The notes beneath the pieces are model-generated. The model did not search any database and was not told where the DNA came from. It was given only the letters and a program-made list of their open reading frames with translations. From Salinimicrobium sp964572365 (GTDB lineage: Bacteria > Bacteroidota > Bacteroidia > Flavobacteriales > Flavobacteriaceae), in NCBI GenBank assembly GCA_964572365.1, contig CAZNFK010000013.1, positions 1-35,065 of the forward strand: DNA of 35,065 nucleotides, in the 5' to 3' direction. Positions within the stretch are counted from its first letter, which is position 1; each line of letters begins with the position of its first letter. Positions 16,721-24,183 of this stretch are shown piece by piece. The position numbers and the translations under genes are program-made.

Positions 16721-17407
16721 TTATTGGTTTAAGGAGCCCTTATATTTCCTGCCAATGGGAATTTCCACTTTCCCTAATTCCACATGATGATTGGTGTAGG
16801 CCGTGATCTTGTTTACAGAGACAATGAAAGACCTGTGAATTCTCACGAATGAATCTGAGGATAACAATTTCTCTACACAATTGAGAGCCTGCTTCACCCT
16901 TAGGTCAGGTTCGTTGATGCGGTGAATGATAATGTAATCTTTAAAGCTTTCTATATATACAATGCTTTCGGGCGGCACCCTCATCATTTTTCTTTCGGTT
17001 TTAAAGCAGAGAAAATCGGGTAAAGATTTCGAATTTTCCGACCTACCATTCTTTCTTAGCTCAAAGAACCGGTTAACTGCTTTTAAAAACCGTTCGAAAG
17101 AAATAGGTTTCAGCAGAAAATCGACCGCGCCCAGCTCAAAAGCTTCTACGGCAAAGTCATCATGTCCTGTCGTGAAAATAATTGGAGGTGTATTTGAAAG
17201 GGTTCGAACAAAATCTGGACCCGATATCATTGGCAGCTTCACATCTACAAAGATAAGATCGGCTCCTTTTTTATTTAGAATTTCTATTGCCTGCAATGCA
17301 TTATGACAACTTGCAGTCAGCTCCAATTGCGGCACCAATTCGAAATATCGGGTAAGGATCTTGATTGCCAGGGGATCATCCTCGACAATGATACATTTGT
17401 ATTTCAT
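16721..17407 (-). CDS. LytTR-family response regulator
   Basis: The protein is a two-domain transcription regulator of the AlgR/AgrA/LytR class, 228 aa from the preferred start. Residues 1-115 are a receiver: acidic pocket in CIIVEDDPLA, phospho-acceptor D55 in DLIFVDVKLP, Thr/Gly in FTTGHDDFA, Lys100 in LLKPISFERF. Residues about 130-225 are a LytTR DNA-binding domain: FLCFKTERKMMRVPPESIVYIES with FKDYIIIH, then VRIHRSFIVSVNKI and IPIGRKYKGSL. The frame is open up to 17509, but MKYKCIIVED at 17407 is the natural start. No sensor kinase is adjacent. It lies 108 bp upstream of the porin-BCCT operon in the same direction and is a candidate regulator. Confidence 0.92.
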   Translation of the reverse strand: MKYKCIIVEDDPLAIKILTRYFELVPQLELTASCHNALQAIEILNKKGADLIFVDVKLPMISGPDFVRTLSNTPPIIFTTGHDDFAVEAFELGAVDFLLKPISFERFLKAVNRFFELRKNGRSENSKSLPDFLCFKTERKMMRVPPESIVYIESFKDYIIIHRINEPDLRVKQALNCVEKLLSSDSFVRIHRSFIVSVNKITAYTNHHVELGKVEIPIGRKYKGSLNQ

Positions 17408-17740
17408 AACCTCACTATTAAACCCTACACAAATAGCGATAGAAAAGAAACAACAGTGGAGGCATGAAATAGAATGCTCCTTTTCCCAAAAAGTAAATAT
17501 ACTGCGCAAAACCTAAATAAAACCTTAACCAACCAACGCAACTTATTAAAAATCACACAATTAACTCCTCAACGACCTAAAAAAGCGGTCCAGTAAGTAG
17601 TTTCAGTGTACCAACAACAGATTTTGGACATACTTCCCCGAAAATAACTGTTTAACAACCCAGCCTTTACCTACATCTACCGTTCACATTTCGGGCGTTT
17701 TTTTGGATTATTTTTAAAGGAACCAATAAAAATTCTCGTT
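17408..17740. other. Divergent intergenic region, no gene
   Basis: The 333 bp between the LytTR regulator (minus strand) and the gap-truncated lipoprotein (plus strand) contain no credible gene. The part next to the regulator could encode an N-terminal extension of it but reads as unrelated Cys/Phe-rich sequence. A run of Ts after CGGGCG near 17694-17706 is not preceded by a convincing stem. Confidence 0.5.
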
Positions 17741-18572
17741 ATGAAAAAGCAATTATTTTACCACTGTACCTTATTGCTCGTTATAGGTACTCTTTTTTCG
17801 TCCTGTTCGAAAACCGAAGAACTGGTTGAAGACAACACGGCAAACTTCTCAAGGGACAACCTGGAGGAAATGGCTGCAAAAAAAGCCGGGGAAAAGATCA
17901 ATGTTTTTAAAGGACCCCAGGTGCAGTATGGAGAGGGAAAAATTCGCTCCTTTGTTAGTCTAGACGAGGAAAATTTCCCTGTAGAAATTGGATTTATCAT
18001 GACGCCGGAAGTTCTTGATAACCTGGAGATCTTACCTGGATTTGATATTGCTACCGTCTTTCCTCTACATCAAAAGGCAAAGGAAGTCACTCCATTCGAG
18101 CATTTAGCTTTGAAATGGTCTGAAGGTCATCCACCCGCATTCTTCGATCCGCACTTTGACTTTTATTTCTACATGATATCAAATGAAGAGCGTATGGCTA
18201 TTCCGGAATATTCTCCGACTACCCAGGATGCATTCACTCTTTATCCGCCTGAAGGTTTTATGCCTGTTAATTATGGAACTCCGCCGGGTGAGGGAGGTGT
18301 TTATCCGCAGATAGGCAAACACTGGTTACCTCTTAATTTACCCGATTATTTACCCTTTAACCATATTATGGTGCTGGGCACTTATAATGGAGAATATATT
18401 TTTACAGAGCCAATGGCTACAGTCGATTTTCTATTGGCCAATCCCGATTTTAGCGGGGAGTACTCACAGCCGGTATTTTTTGCGGAATCGAACAACTATC
18501 CTACCCGGTATAACATCTATGAAGATTCCAAAACCGGTGAAATATATATTTCCCTGAGTGATTTCATTGCCC
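17741..18572 (+). CDS. Lipoprotein, TTHB210/DUF5602-like, cut by assembly gap
   Basis: About 277 codons are visible before the run of Ns. The N-terminus is a lipoprotein signal (MKKQLFYHCTLLLVIGTLFSSC). After an acidic linker the protein has GEGKIRSFVSLDEENFPVEIG and TPEVLDNLE, then several His-rich segments (HPPAFFDPHFDFYFYMIS, GKHWLPLNLPDYLPF) which look like a metal- or ligand-binding beta protein. I think this is the DUF5602 (TTHB210-like) family, with moderate certainty. The true C-terminus lies in the gap. The first 26 bases after the gap contain stops, so only a very short tail could remain there. Confidence 0.75.
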
Positions 18573-18672
18573 NNNNNNNNNNNNNNNNNNNNNNNNNNNN
18601 NNNNNNNNNNNNNNNNNNNNNNNNNNNNNNNNNNNNNNNNNNNNNNNNNNNNNNNNNNNNNNNNNNNNNNNN
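18573..18672. other. Assembly gap (100 Ns)
   Basis: Exactly 100 undetermined bases, the conventional length for a scaffold gap of unknown size. It cuts the lipoprotein gene that starts at 17741. How much sequence is missing, and whether further genes lie inside, cannot be told. Confidence 0.98.
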
Positions 18673-18754
18673 ACAGCCTCTTTATATTTTATTGATAGCT
18701 TTCAAATAAGAAGCTGTTTTTCAGTATCTTAAAAGAAATATAAAAACATTTGTC

Positions 18755-19654
18755 ATGGAACGGGAGTGGCCGCAACTTTCCTATGAAAAAGGAAATGAAA
18801 CCTATAAAACCTTGCATATGTTCACCCAGGTACTGGGGAAGATCAAACTTGAAACACTTCCATGGCAGAACCATTCCTGGCACGTCACTTTGAAATTCAC
18901 ACCTACAGGTCTTACCACCTCGGTCCTGCCTTACAAAAACCGATTTTTCCAGATCAACCTGGATCTCACAGATCATAAACTTGAGATCCTTACCAGCAAT
19001 GGAAAATATAGGGATTTTGGGTTGTACGGACTTTCGGTTGCAGGATTTTATCAGAAACTGTTTGATGTATTACGGGAGGTGGATATTGAGATCAAGATCA
19101 ACACCAAACCGGTAGAGTTGGAAGATCCCATTCGGTTTGAAAATGACAAAATTCACCATACCTACGATCCCGAACAGGCGCTGGCCTTACACCGGGCGTT
19201 GCTGTTCATGCAGGAAGTTTTCTATAGTTTTAGGTGCGGCTTTAAAGGAAAAAGCAGCGAGGTACATTTCTTCTGGGGGAGTTTTGATCTCGCCGTATCC
19301 TTTTTTTCCGGTCGAAAAGCTCCAAAACATCCCGGCGGAATTCCAAATTTGGCCAATTGGGTTGCAGAGGAAGCTTATTCTCACGAAGTCATGAGCTTCG
19401 GATTCTGGCCCGGCAATGTAGGTTTGCCCGAAGCTGCCTTTTACGCATACCTGTATCCCGAACCCGATGGCTTTAAAGAGGCATCCATTGAACCCGAAGA
19501 GGCTTATTATCATCCCGATCTTAGAGAGTTCGTTCTTCCTTACAAACCTGTTCAGCAGGCTCAGGATCCCACAGCTAAACTCCGGGAATTTCTTGACAGT
19601 GTTTATAAAGCCGGAACTGCCTTGGCGGCATGGGACCGGGAAGCTTTGGAATAG
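18755..19654 (+). CDS. DUF5996 family protein
   Basis: The 299-residue soluble protein matches DUF5996, a family of unknown function found in many bacteria. The opening WPQLSYEKGNETYKTLHMFTQ, then KIKLETLPWQNHSWHVTL and the strand TSVLPYKNRFFQINLDL are the characteristic first blocks. Later conserved-looking parts are VHFFWGSFDLAVSFFSGRKA and SHEVMSFGFWPGNVGLPEAA followed by FYAYLYPEPDGF. There is no signal peptide. It is convergent with the hemerythrin gene (41 bp between stops). No function is assigned to the family. Confidence 0.88.
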   Translation: MEREWPQLSYEKGNETYKTLHMFTQVLGKIKLETLPWQNHSWHVTLKFTPTGLTTSVLPYKNRFFQINLDLTDHKLEILTSNGKYRDFGLYGLSVAGFYQKLFDVLREVDIEIKINTKPVELEDPIRFENDKIHHTYDPEQALALHRALLFMQEVFYSFRCGFKGKSSEVHFFWGSFDLAVSFFSGRKAPKHPGGIPNLANWVAEEAYSHEVMSFGFWPGNVGLPEAAFYAYLYPEPDGFKEASIEPEEAYYHPDLREFVLPYKPVQQAQDPTAKLREFLDSVYKAGTALAAWDREALE

Positions 19655-19695
19655 TCTGATCTCAGGTTTCCTAAAAGTCGCCTTCCTGACGATCT

Positions 19696-20160
19696 CTATT
19701 TCCAGAATTCATCTTCAGAATTCTCAATGAACCGTTCATCCTTGTGTACCTCGGTAATGACGCCTAATTGCTCTTCATTGGCATTCTGCTGGATCTCGTT
19801 GAACAATTCCCGCTCTTCAAATCGCACGTGTTTTTCAAGCTCTTCCTCCAGCAGGCTAAGGTTTTTTTCAAGCTCCTCCTCTGCTGTAAAAAGCCTTTTT
19901 AGACGGCGATGCTCGGCAAGTGCTCTTTGCACCATCTCATGCCCGTCCCCTAACACGGGGAACAAATAATCTTCTTCGATCTTGAAATGAGGCAGGGCGT
20001 GGTTCCAATAGAACCAGTCTGCATATTTCTTGATCCTTTCGAGTTCTACCCCATTCGAAAATCCTTTCCTGATCTTCCAGCTCAGCAACAAAGTATGATG
20101 GTGGTCCCTGCTAAGGGGTTGAATGTGTTTATCTCTTTTTATCGGTTTTTTCGCTTCCAT
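19696..20160 (-). CDS. Hemerythrin-domain protein
   Basis: The 154-residue cytosolic protein is a four-helix hemerythrin HHE-type domain able to bind a di-iron centre. Probable ligands are His in RDHHH (20-22), H58 and E62 in PHFKIEED, H84 in LAEHRR, and H111 with E115/E116 in KHVRFEERELF. The long Glu/Leu helix (EEELEKNLSLLEEELEK) fills the usual third-helix position. Such proteins bind or sense oxygen or nitric oxide, or help repair iron centres. It lies 100 bp downstream of a universal stress protein gene on the same strand, consistent with a shared stress response. A candidate -7 box at 20224-20231 suggests its own promoter. Confidence 0.9.
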   Translation of the reverse strand: MEAKKPIKRDKHIQPLSRDHHHTLLLSWKIRKGFSNGVELERIKKYADWFYWNHALPHFKIEEDYLFPVLGDGHEMVQRALAEHRRLKRLFTAEEELEKNLSLLEEELEKHVRFEERELFNEIQQNANEEQLGVITEVHKDERFIENSEDEFWK

Positions 20161-20223
20161 AATCTTCTTTTTTAATGTGATCTCCCTCTCCTATAAGATA
20201 AGAATTTTCAGTACAACCGAAAT

Positions 20224-20231
20224 CAAACCTA
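20224..20231 (-). promoter_or_regulatory. Candidate -7 box for the hemerythrin gene
   Basis: The minus strand reads TAGGTTTG, a match to TAnnTTTG, 63 bp before the hemerythrin start. A -33 TTG at proper distance is not evident. Confidence 0.3.
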
Positions 20232-20260
20232 AAACCAAAGCTTTTTTCTTTTGCCCTAAC

Positions 20261-21058
20261 CTATTGATGAAGTACCAGGATAGGCAGTTCATTGGCCACC
20301 CTGGAATACAGTCCCTGCCTGGTGTGCAGAAGTTCTCCGCAGATGTTGATATTCTTACCCAATAGCACGATAAGGTCAAAATCCTGTTGCAATATTTTTA
20401 GCCGCTCTTCTGAAAAAGCTTCAGACGCAGGCATTTTCTTAATTTCTAGCGGCCGGTTTTGTAGGGGTTCAAAAAGCGGATTTACCGCTGTTTCTGTTGC
20501 AACCTCACATCCCACTTCCACCACGGTTATCCCGGCCTTTTCGGCGATCTGCGGACGCTGTAGAAATTTCAGGTTCTGCTGCTCAAGAGAGACCCCGTAA
20601 TCAATTGGGAACACCATTCGTCTTGGCTCCCTGTACCTGCTGTTTTCGGCCACAGCCAAAATATTGCATTTGATCTTGGTGATCACCTCATAGGTATGGT
20701 TGCCAATAATGGTATTTGGTGAATGCAATTTGTTGGCAGCCCCCATCACTATCAGGTCGATCTTTTTCTCTGCCACGAAATGCCGGGTCGCTCCCACCAG
20801 GTCATTTTCAGAATAGATCACCGAAAACCGATGGTCCCGGTTGGTGGAGAACTCCTTTAGCTCAGCAACCCTTTGCTGTAGCTTACCCAAAGCAAGATCC
20901 CGGGTCTTGTTATCAAAATCGGTATCTGGTTGATCTGGATGAAAAAGCTTGATATTCAGCAGGTAAAAATGCGCGGGAATATCGGCCAGAAATTGCACGG
21001 CATAACTTCCGGCATTCTTGGCCACTTCAGAAAGGTCGGTCAACACTAAAACATTCAT
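20261..21058 (-). CDS. Universal stress protein (UspA family)
   Basis: The 265-residue protein begins MNVLVLTDLSEVAKNAGSYA, the first strand of a Usp domain. It continues with a canonical nucleotide-binding-like pattern: DLIVMGAANKLHSPNTIIGNHTYEVI followed by CNILAVAE in the first domain (note: GxxG-9x-G region near residues 105-125). The second domain (about 145-265, starting RRMVFPIDYG) is divergent and ends DLIVLLGKN...LPILVLHQ. It probably shares a transcript or regulation with the downstream hemerythrin gene. It resembles the operonic universal stress protein at 12975-13832 only in general layout. Confidence 0.87.
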   Translation of the reverse strand: MNVLVLTDLSEVAKNAGSYAVQFLADIPAHFYLLNIKLFHPDQPDTDFDNKTRDLALGKLQQRVAELKEFSTNRDHRFSVIYSENDLVGATRHFVAEKKIDLIVMGAANKLHSPNTIIGNHTYEVITKIKCNILAVAENSRYREPRRMVFPIDYGVSLEQQNLKFLQRPQIAEKAGITVVEVGCEVATETAVNPLFEPLQNRPLEIKKMPASEAFSEERLKILQQDFDLIVLLGKNINICGELLHTRQGLYSRVANELPILVLHQ

Positions 21059-21506
21059 CGCTTCTGGTTTAACTTCAGTTTAAGAGGCGAAACTATGGCA
21101 ATTGCAGCAGCTGAATAATGATTAAGATCATCTTATCCGAATTAAATTCTAAAAAACATTCTTTTTTTGATAGGGTAATCAGCCTTTCCTTCCATAAAAA
21201 AGAAGTGGCAATCTGCATTTTTCCACAACTTTCCATGAAGTCGACTCCACAACCTGTGGAAAAAATAACCAGAAAAAAAATTCTGCTTCAGAATAAAGAT
21301 GTCACGCCTGTTAAGATGTGTTTAAAATTATGATCACCCCTATCGGCAAGAAATCCCCTACACTCCTGCAGAATTAAAAGGGTTAAAGGGAAAGTTTTAA
21401 TAGATATTTAGTAAAACTCAATAAACCCGAACAGGTTTCCGGTTATTTAAGAATTAAAACGGAATTATAGTTGCCATACACTCTATAAACCCAACAACCC
21501 GTAATT
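21059..21506. other. Gene-poor region with DnaA-box-like motifs
   Basis: A 448-bp gap. A 71-codon frame at 21118-21333 looks non-coding (Lys/Ile-rich, no family features). Two perfect TTTTCCACA strings in opposite orientation lie at 21219-21227 and 21255-21263, with CCACA-acc-TGTGG between 21247 and 21259. The rest is AT-rich leader sequence in front of the small membrane protein gene. Confidence 0.45.
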
Positions 21507-21662
21507 ATGAAAGCAAAAGATAAACACCTAAAGAGCAAGGATATACTGGAAGCTTACATAGCACAGATCAATTGGGATTGGTTGTTTTTTAAAGGCCAAT
21601 CGATTTTCGGTGGAATCCTGTTCCTGGGGTTAATGATCTTCATATTCTGGTTCGCTAACTAG
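21507..21662 (+). CDS. Small single-pass membrane protein (51 aa)
   Basis: An ATG at 21507 opens a 51-codon frame ending TAG at 21660-21662. The N-terminal half is charged (MKAKDKHLKSKDILEAYIAQ), followed by INWDWLFFKGQ and one hydrophobic segment (SIFGGILFLGLMIFIFWF) near the C-terminus ending AN. The pattern of a lysine-rich soluble head, a Trp-rich interface and one membrane helix argues for a real protein, as does the hairpin terminator 29 bp after the stop. I do not recognise the family. It sits just upstream of, and convergent with, the azurin gene; a role in the respiratory membrane is only a guess. Confidence 0.6.
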   Translation: MKAKDKHLKSKDILEAYIAQINWDWLFFKGQSIFGGILFLGLMIFIFWFAN

Positions 21663-21690
21663 AATTTGATCAACTTAAAGTGGAATGCAA

Positions 21691-21717
21691 AAGCCGCAGA
21701 CATTTATGCCGCGGCTT
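21691..21717. terminator. Hairpin between convergent small-protein and azurin genes
   Basis: AAGCCGC (21691-21697) and GCGGCTT (21711-21717) form a 7-bp GC-rich stem with a 13-base loop, placed between two convergent stops. It is flanked by GCAAAA on the left and GAATTTAACTTTT on the right, so it could work in both directions; the T-runs are modest. Confidence 0.55.
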
Positions 21718-21738
21718 GAATTTAACTTTTCGAAGGAA

Positions 21739-22218
21739 CTACTCCACGATGAATTTACCTTTCATCATGGCGTAGTGCCCGGGAAAACTACACAGGAATT
21801 CATAGGTACCTTTAGCAGGAGCCGTGAATTCGATAGTGGTAGACTCTCCGCCGCCAATCAATTTGGTATGGGCTATAACTCCTTTGGCTGGAATATACTG
21901 GTTATCTTTCGCATTCATGGCTTTCATAGCGAAATCGGCCATATCAACTCCTTTTTCCAGGAGCACAAAATTATGTCCCATGGCGTTTTTAGGGAGTTTA
22001 CCGGTATGATTAAGGGTAAGTTTGATCTTCTCTCCCGCTTTTACCCTGATCTCTGACTTGTCAAACCTCATTTGATCATTCGAATTGATCACAATGGTTT
22101 TCGCAGGGGTGGTTACTTCTGAAATCACTCCTGGCGCAACTTCATTTGTAGTTTTTAGGTTTATTCCTGAAAGACCCATTAAAAGAGCCATTGAAAATGC
22201 TAAAAATTGTGTGTACAT
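21739..22218 (-). CDS. Azurin (type 1 copper protein)
   Basis: The 159-residue exported protein has a signal peptide (FLAFSMALLMGLSGIN) and an azurin domain that carries electrons through a type 1 copper site in the periplasm. The ligands are all visible: H82 in MGHNFVLL, C143 and H148 in CSFPGHYAMMKG, and the axial Met152. NSNDQMRFDKSEI and ANxGK-like HTGKLPKNAMGHN are the family's first conserved blocks. In Flavobacteriaceae azurin commonly donates electrons to terminal oxidases or nitrite reductases; none is present in this window. Its start lies only 17 bp from the divergent PepSY-like gene, so its promoter must lie within that gene. Confidence 0.95.
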   Translation of the reverse strand: MYTQFLAFSMALLMGLSGINLKTTNEVAPGVISEVTTPAKTIVINSNDQMRFDKSEIRVKAGEKIKLTLNHTGKLPKNAMGHNFVLLEKGVDMADFAMKAMNAKDNQYIPAKGVIAHTKLIGGGESTTIEFTAPAKGTYEFLCSFPGHYAMMKGKFIVE

Positions 22219-22235
22219 GATATTTTGTTGTTTAA

Positions 22236-22622
22236 ATGTTTAATCTTCTTCGGAAGAATTCTTCTACCGAAATTTTTCGAGGACAAAGAAACAGCTCGTC
22301 TGCTCCAAATTTTATGATCCGGATCAAGTTTGACGATAGCTGGTACAATATATCTAACAGTGAAACTTATGAGGTGGAATTTGAAAGCGGAATTGAGCTT
22401 GATTTCAATAAGAAAGGTGAGATCACCGAAATTGAAACAGAAGATGAAGCTAAGATCCCGGCAAGTGTATTACCCGGGGAAATTCATTCAAATATCGCAC
22501 GGGATTATCCAAACGCTGAAGTAGTGGTCTGGGAAAAAGATAAGAACGGTCATGAAGTAGAACTTCGGGAGGGAACCGAATTAAAGATTGGTCCTAACGG
22601 AAAGATCAAAAAGAGAAAATAA
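22236..22622 (+). CDS. PepSY-like protein, apparently lacking its export signal
   Basis: The 128-residue frame contains about one and a half PepSY-like (putative beta-lactamase-inhibitor-like) repeats. The first is YEVEFESGIELDFNKKGEI, the second is complete: VLPGEIHSNIARDYPNAEVV...HEVELREGTELKIGPNGKI. Relatives are exported and have a signal peptide plus the full LP..I..F first half. Here the first 27 residues (Ser/Asn/Arg-rich, MFNLLRKNSSTEIF) are not a signal, and an alternative Met lies at 22314. The gene begins 17 bp from the azurin start. It may be a 5'-truncated remnant, a frame-damaged gene, or a rare cytosolic member. Confidence 0.65.
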   Translation: MFNLLRKNSSTEIFRGQRNSSSAPNFMIRIKFDDSWYNISNSETYEVEFESGIELDFNKKGEITEIETEDEAKIPASVLPGEIHSNIARDYPNAEVVVWEKDKNGHEVELREGTELKIGPNGKIKKRK

Positions 22623-22640
22623 AATAAATAAGACCTTCAA

Positions 22641-22673
22641 AAATAAAAAAAAGAGGCTTTCTAAACGTAGAAA
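22641..22673 (-). terminator. Possible terminator after the gamma carbonic anhydrase gene
   Basis: TTTCTA (22658-22663) and TAGAAA (22668-22673) form a short stem; on the minus strand GCCTC and then a run of eight Ts follow (A-run at 22641-22652). It lies between the convergent PepSY-like and carbonic anhydrase genes. Confidence 0.4.
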
Positions 22674-22681
22674 ATTTTGGT

Positions 22682-23233
22682 TCAGGTGTTGAGAAAAGTC
22701 CCAAGACCATCCTCATCCTGTTCTTCCTGAAACCAACCGCTGTACATGACATAATTATTGGCGGTTTTATGAAGGTTTTCGATCTGGCCCTGCGACAGCT
22801 CCTTGACCTTTTTCGCGGGAATTCCCGCATAAATACAACCTGCCTCACAAATGGTGTTTTCGAGGACCACTGCTCCTGCCGCGATGATACAATTTTCCTG
22901 CACCTCTGCATGATCCATGACAATAGCCCCCATTCCTATCAGGGCATTATCACGAACCGTACATCCGTGCACGATCGCGCGATGGCCAATGGAAACGTTA
23001 TTGCCTATGGTGGTCGCTGCCTTCTCATAGGTGCAATGTATGACCGCCCCGTCCTGGATGTTGCTTTTGCTCCCAATGCGGATGGAATTCACATCGCCCC
23101 GAATTACCGCGTTGAACCACACCGAGCAATCTTTTGCCAAAACCACATCGCCCACAATAGTAGCATTTTCGGCAATAAAACAACTTTCGTCTATAGATGG
23201 GTGTATCCCTTTAACAGGTAAAATGACAGGCAT
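22682..23233 (-). CDS. Gamma-carbonic-anhydrase-like hexapeptide protein (YrdA/PaaY type)
   Basis: The 183-residue protein is a left-handed beta-helix of hexapeptide repeats, seen as runs such as ATIVGDVVLAKDCSVWFNAV, IRIGSKSNIQDG, TIGNNVSIGHRAIVHG and NALIGMGAIVMDHAEV. Three zinc-ligand His are in the family positions: H66 (AVIHCTY), H84 and H89 (IGHRAIVHG). It forms a trimer in the cytosol with metal sites at the interfaces. Bacterial YrdA/PaaY-like members show weak or no carbonic anhydrase activity, so the physiological reaction is open. The C-terminal tail (NYVMYSGWFQEEQDEDGL) is a normal capping helix. It is monocistronic. Confidence 0.92.
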   Translation of the reverse strand: MPVILPVKGIHPSIDESCFIAENATIVGDVVLAKDCSVWFNAVIRGDVNSIRIGSKSNIQDGAVIHCTYEKAATTIGNNVSIGHRAIVHGCTVRDNALIGMGAIVMDHAEVQENCIIAAGAVVLENTICEAGCIYAGIPAKKVKELSQGQIENLHKTANNYVMYSGWFQEEQDEDGLGTFLNT

Positions 23234-23314
23234 ATGAAATAGAATTGATTCTACTGTAAAGGTAAATTTAATCCTGTAGATATGAAATACTCTCTCTGGT
23301 AAGACGAAATGGAT

Positions 23315-23809
23315 TTATTCTAAATTGCTGAAAAAGGCCTTTACCTCCTTCTCAAAAAAAGGCACCGGGATATTGTGACCTAAACCAGGCACCAGGTGCA
23401 GATGCAGGTCAGTTTCAGGATTGAAATTCCGCATCATGAAATTAAGAGTATCCTGCGGCCTCACCACCTCATCGATCTGCCCAATGACGATGTGCTTGAA
23501 TTTATTATTTTTCTTTGCAGCGCGTCCGGGAATTCCTTGTTCCACAGTTCGCTTTTCAAGTGCCGGATTAAACAGCAAAGCGGGTTTATCTAAAATATTA
23601 GCAACATAGTACCCCGCAAAACCTCCCATACTACTACCCATAACAATATCTATTTCCAGGTCGGGATAATAATCTACAATCGTTTCTATAGCATTTTCGT
23701 TTGTGTAGAAATCCAGGTCGGGGGCGTAAACCTCCCCAAAACCTTCAAGGATCGCTTTCTTTTCGGCGCTTAATTTACTGTCTAAACCGTGAATGTATAG
23801 AATGTTCAT
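23315..23809 (-). CDS. YqiA/YcfP-like alpha/beta hydrolase
   Basis: The 164-residue protein is a small alpha/beta hydrolase of the YqiA/YcfP type. The first strand and turn are NILYIHGLDSK, the nucleophile elbow is VMGSSMGGFAGYY with S60, followed by LLFNPALEK. The acid is probably in HIVIGQIDEVVRP and the catalytic His in VPGLGHNIPVPFF. The length and lack of a cap domain match this family, whose members have weak esterase activity. It is cytosolic and has a gap of 81 bp to the gamma carbonic anhydrase gene on the same strand. Confidence 0.87.
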   Translation of the reverse strand: MNILYIHGLDSKLSAEKKAILEGFGEVYAPDLDFYTNENAIETIVDYYPDLEIDIVMGSSMGGFAGYYVANILDKPALLFNPALEKRTVEQGIPGRAAKKNNKFKHIVIGQIDEVVRPQDTLNFMMRNFNPETDLHLHLVPGLGHNIPVPFFEKEVKAFFSNLE

Positions 23810-23824
23810 AGGATCTGTTTTTTA

Positions 23825-24105
23825 ATGACTTCGGAAGAGGTGCGTCAGAATTTAATTTCCGGCTTCCCAAACTTCTCTTTTATTACCTTCACTTCTGAAG
23901 GTTCCCTATAAGATAAACTTTTTTCCGAAGTAGCAAGATTATTCCAAACCACGGAAGCTAACGAGCTGATGAGCGAGATATACAACAATAAAAAAGGATG
24001 CCTGCGATCTTGCAAAAGAAAGATCGGGAAAACTGGCTCAATGGAATGGAAACTGCCAAAATAGCTATTCCTTATGAGATAGAATTAGAAGCCGAACCCA
24101 TTTAA
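23825..24105 (+). pseudogene. Decayed SRAP (YedK-like, abasic-site-processing) gene
   Basis: Two frames together give the C-terminal signature of SRAP proteins, which crosslink to abasic sites in single-stranded DNA. In frame from 23912: FQTTEANELMSEIYNNKK; then, after a one-base loss in the A-run near 23991-23995, RMPAILQKKDRENWL and a tail ending at TAA 24103-24105. SRAP genes normally read T.EAN.LM..IHN.KKRMP..L; here the conserved His is Tyr. An ATG at 23825 in the first frame gives about 28 codons before an in-frame stop at 23909-23911. A full gene is over 200 codons with Cys at position 2, so most of the N-terminal part is gone. Confidence 0.6.
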
Positions 24106-24128
24106 GGTCCGGCTTTAATTTTAATTTA

Positions 24129-24154
24129 GAAAAGGGAATAGCTGAAAGCTATTC
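24129..24154 (-). terminator. Hairpin after the SPOR-like gene
   Basis: GAATAGCT (24136-24143) pairs perfectly with AGCTATTC (24147-24154) around a 3-base loop. On the minus strand it is followed by CCCTTTTCTAAATTAAAATT. It lies 30 bp after the stop of the SPOR-like gene and would end its transcript. Confidence 0.65.
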
Positions 24155-24183
24155 AGGAAATATCAAAAGATCTGACGCTTTAT

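Noticed and set aside
18573..18709. Continuation of the lipoprotein reading frame through the Ns to 18709
   Set aside because: Reading across unknown bases is arbitrary; only the part before the gap is supported.
21118..21333. 71-codon open frame between the second universal stress protein and the small membrane protein
   Set aside because: Composition is Lys/Ile-rich with no domain or signal; the frame spans the DnaA-box-like palindromes and looks like AT-rich non-coding sequence.
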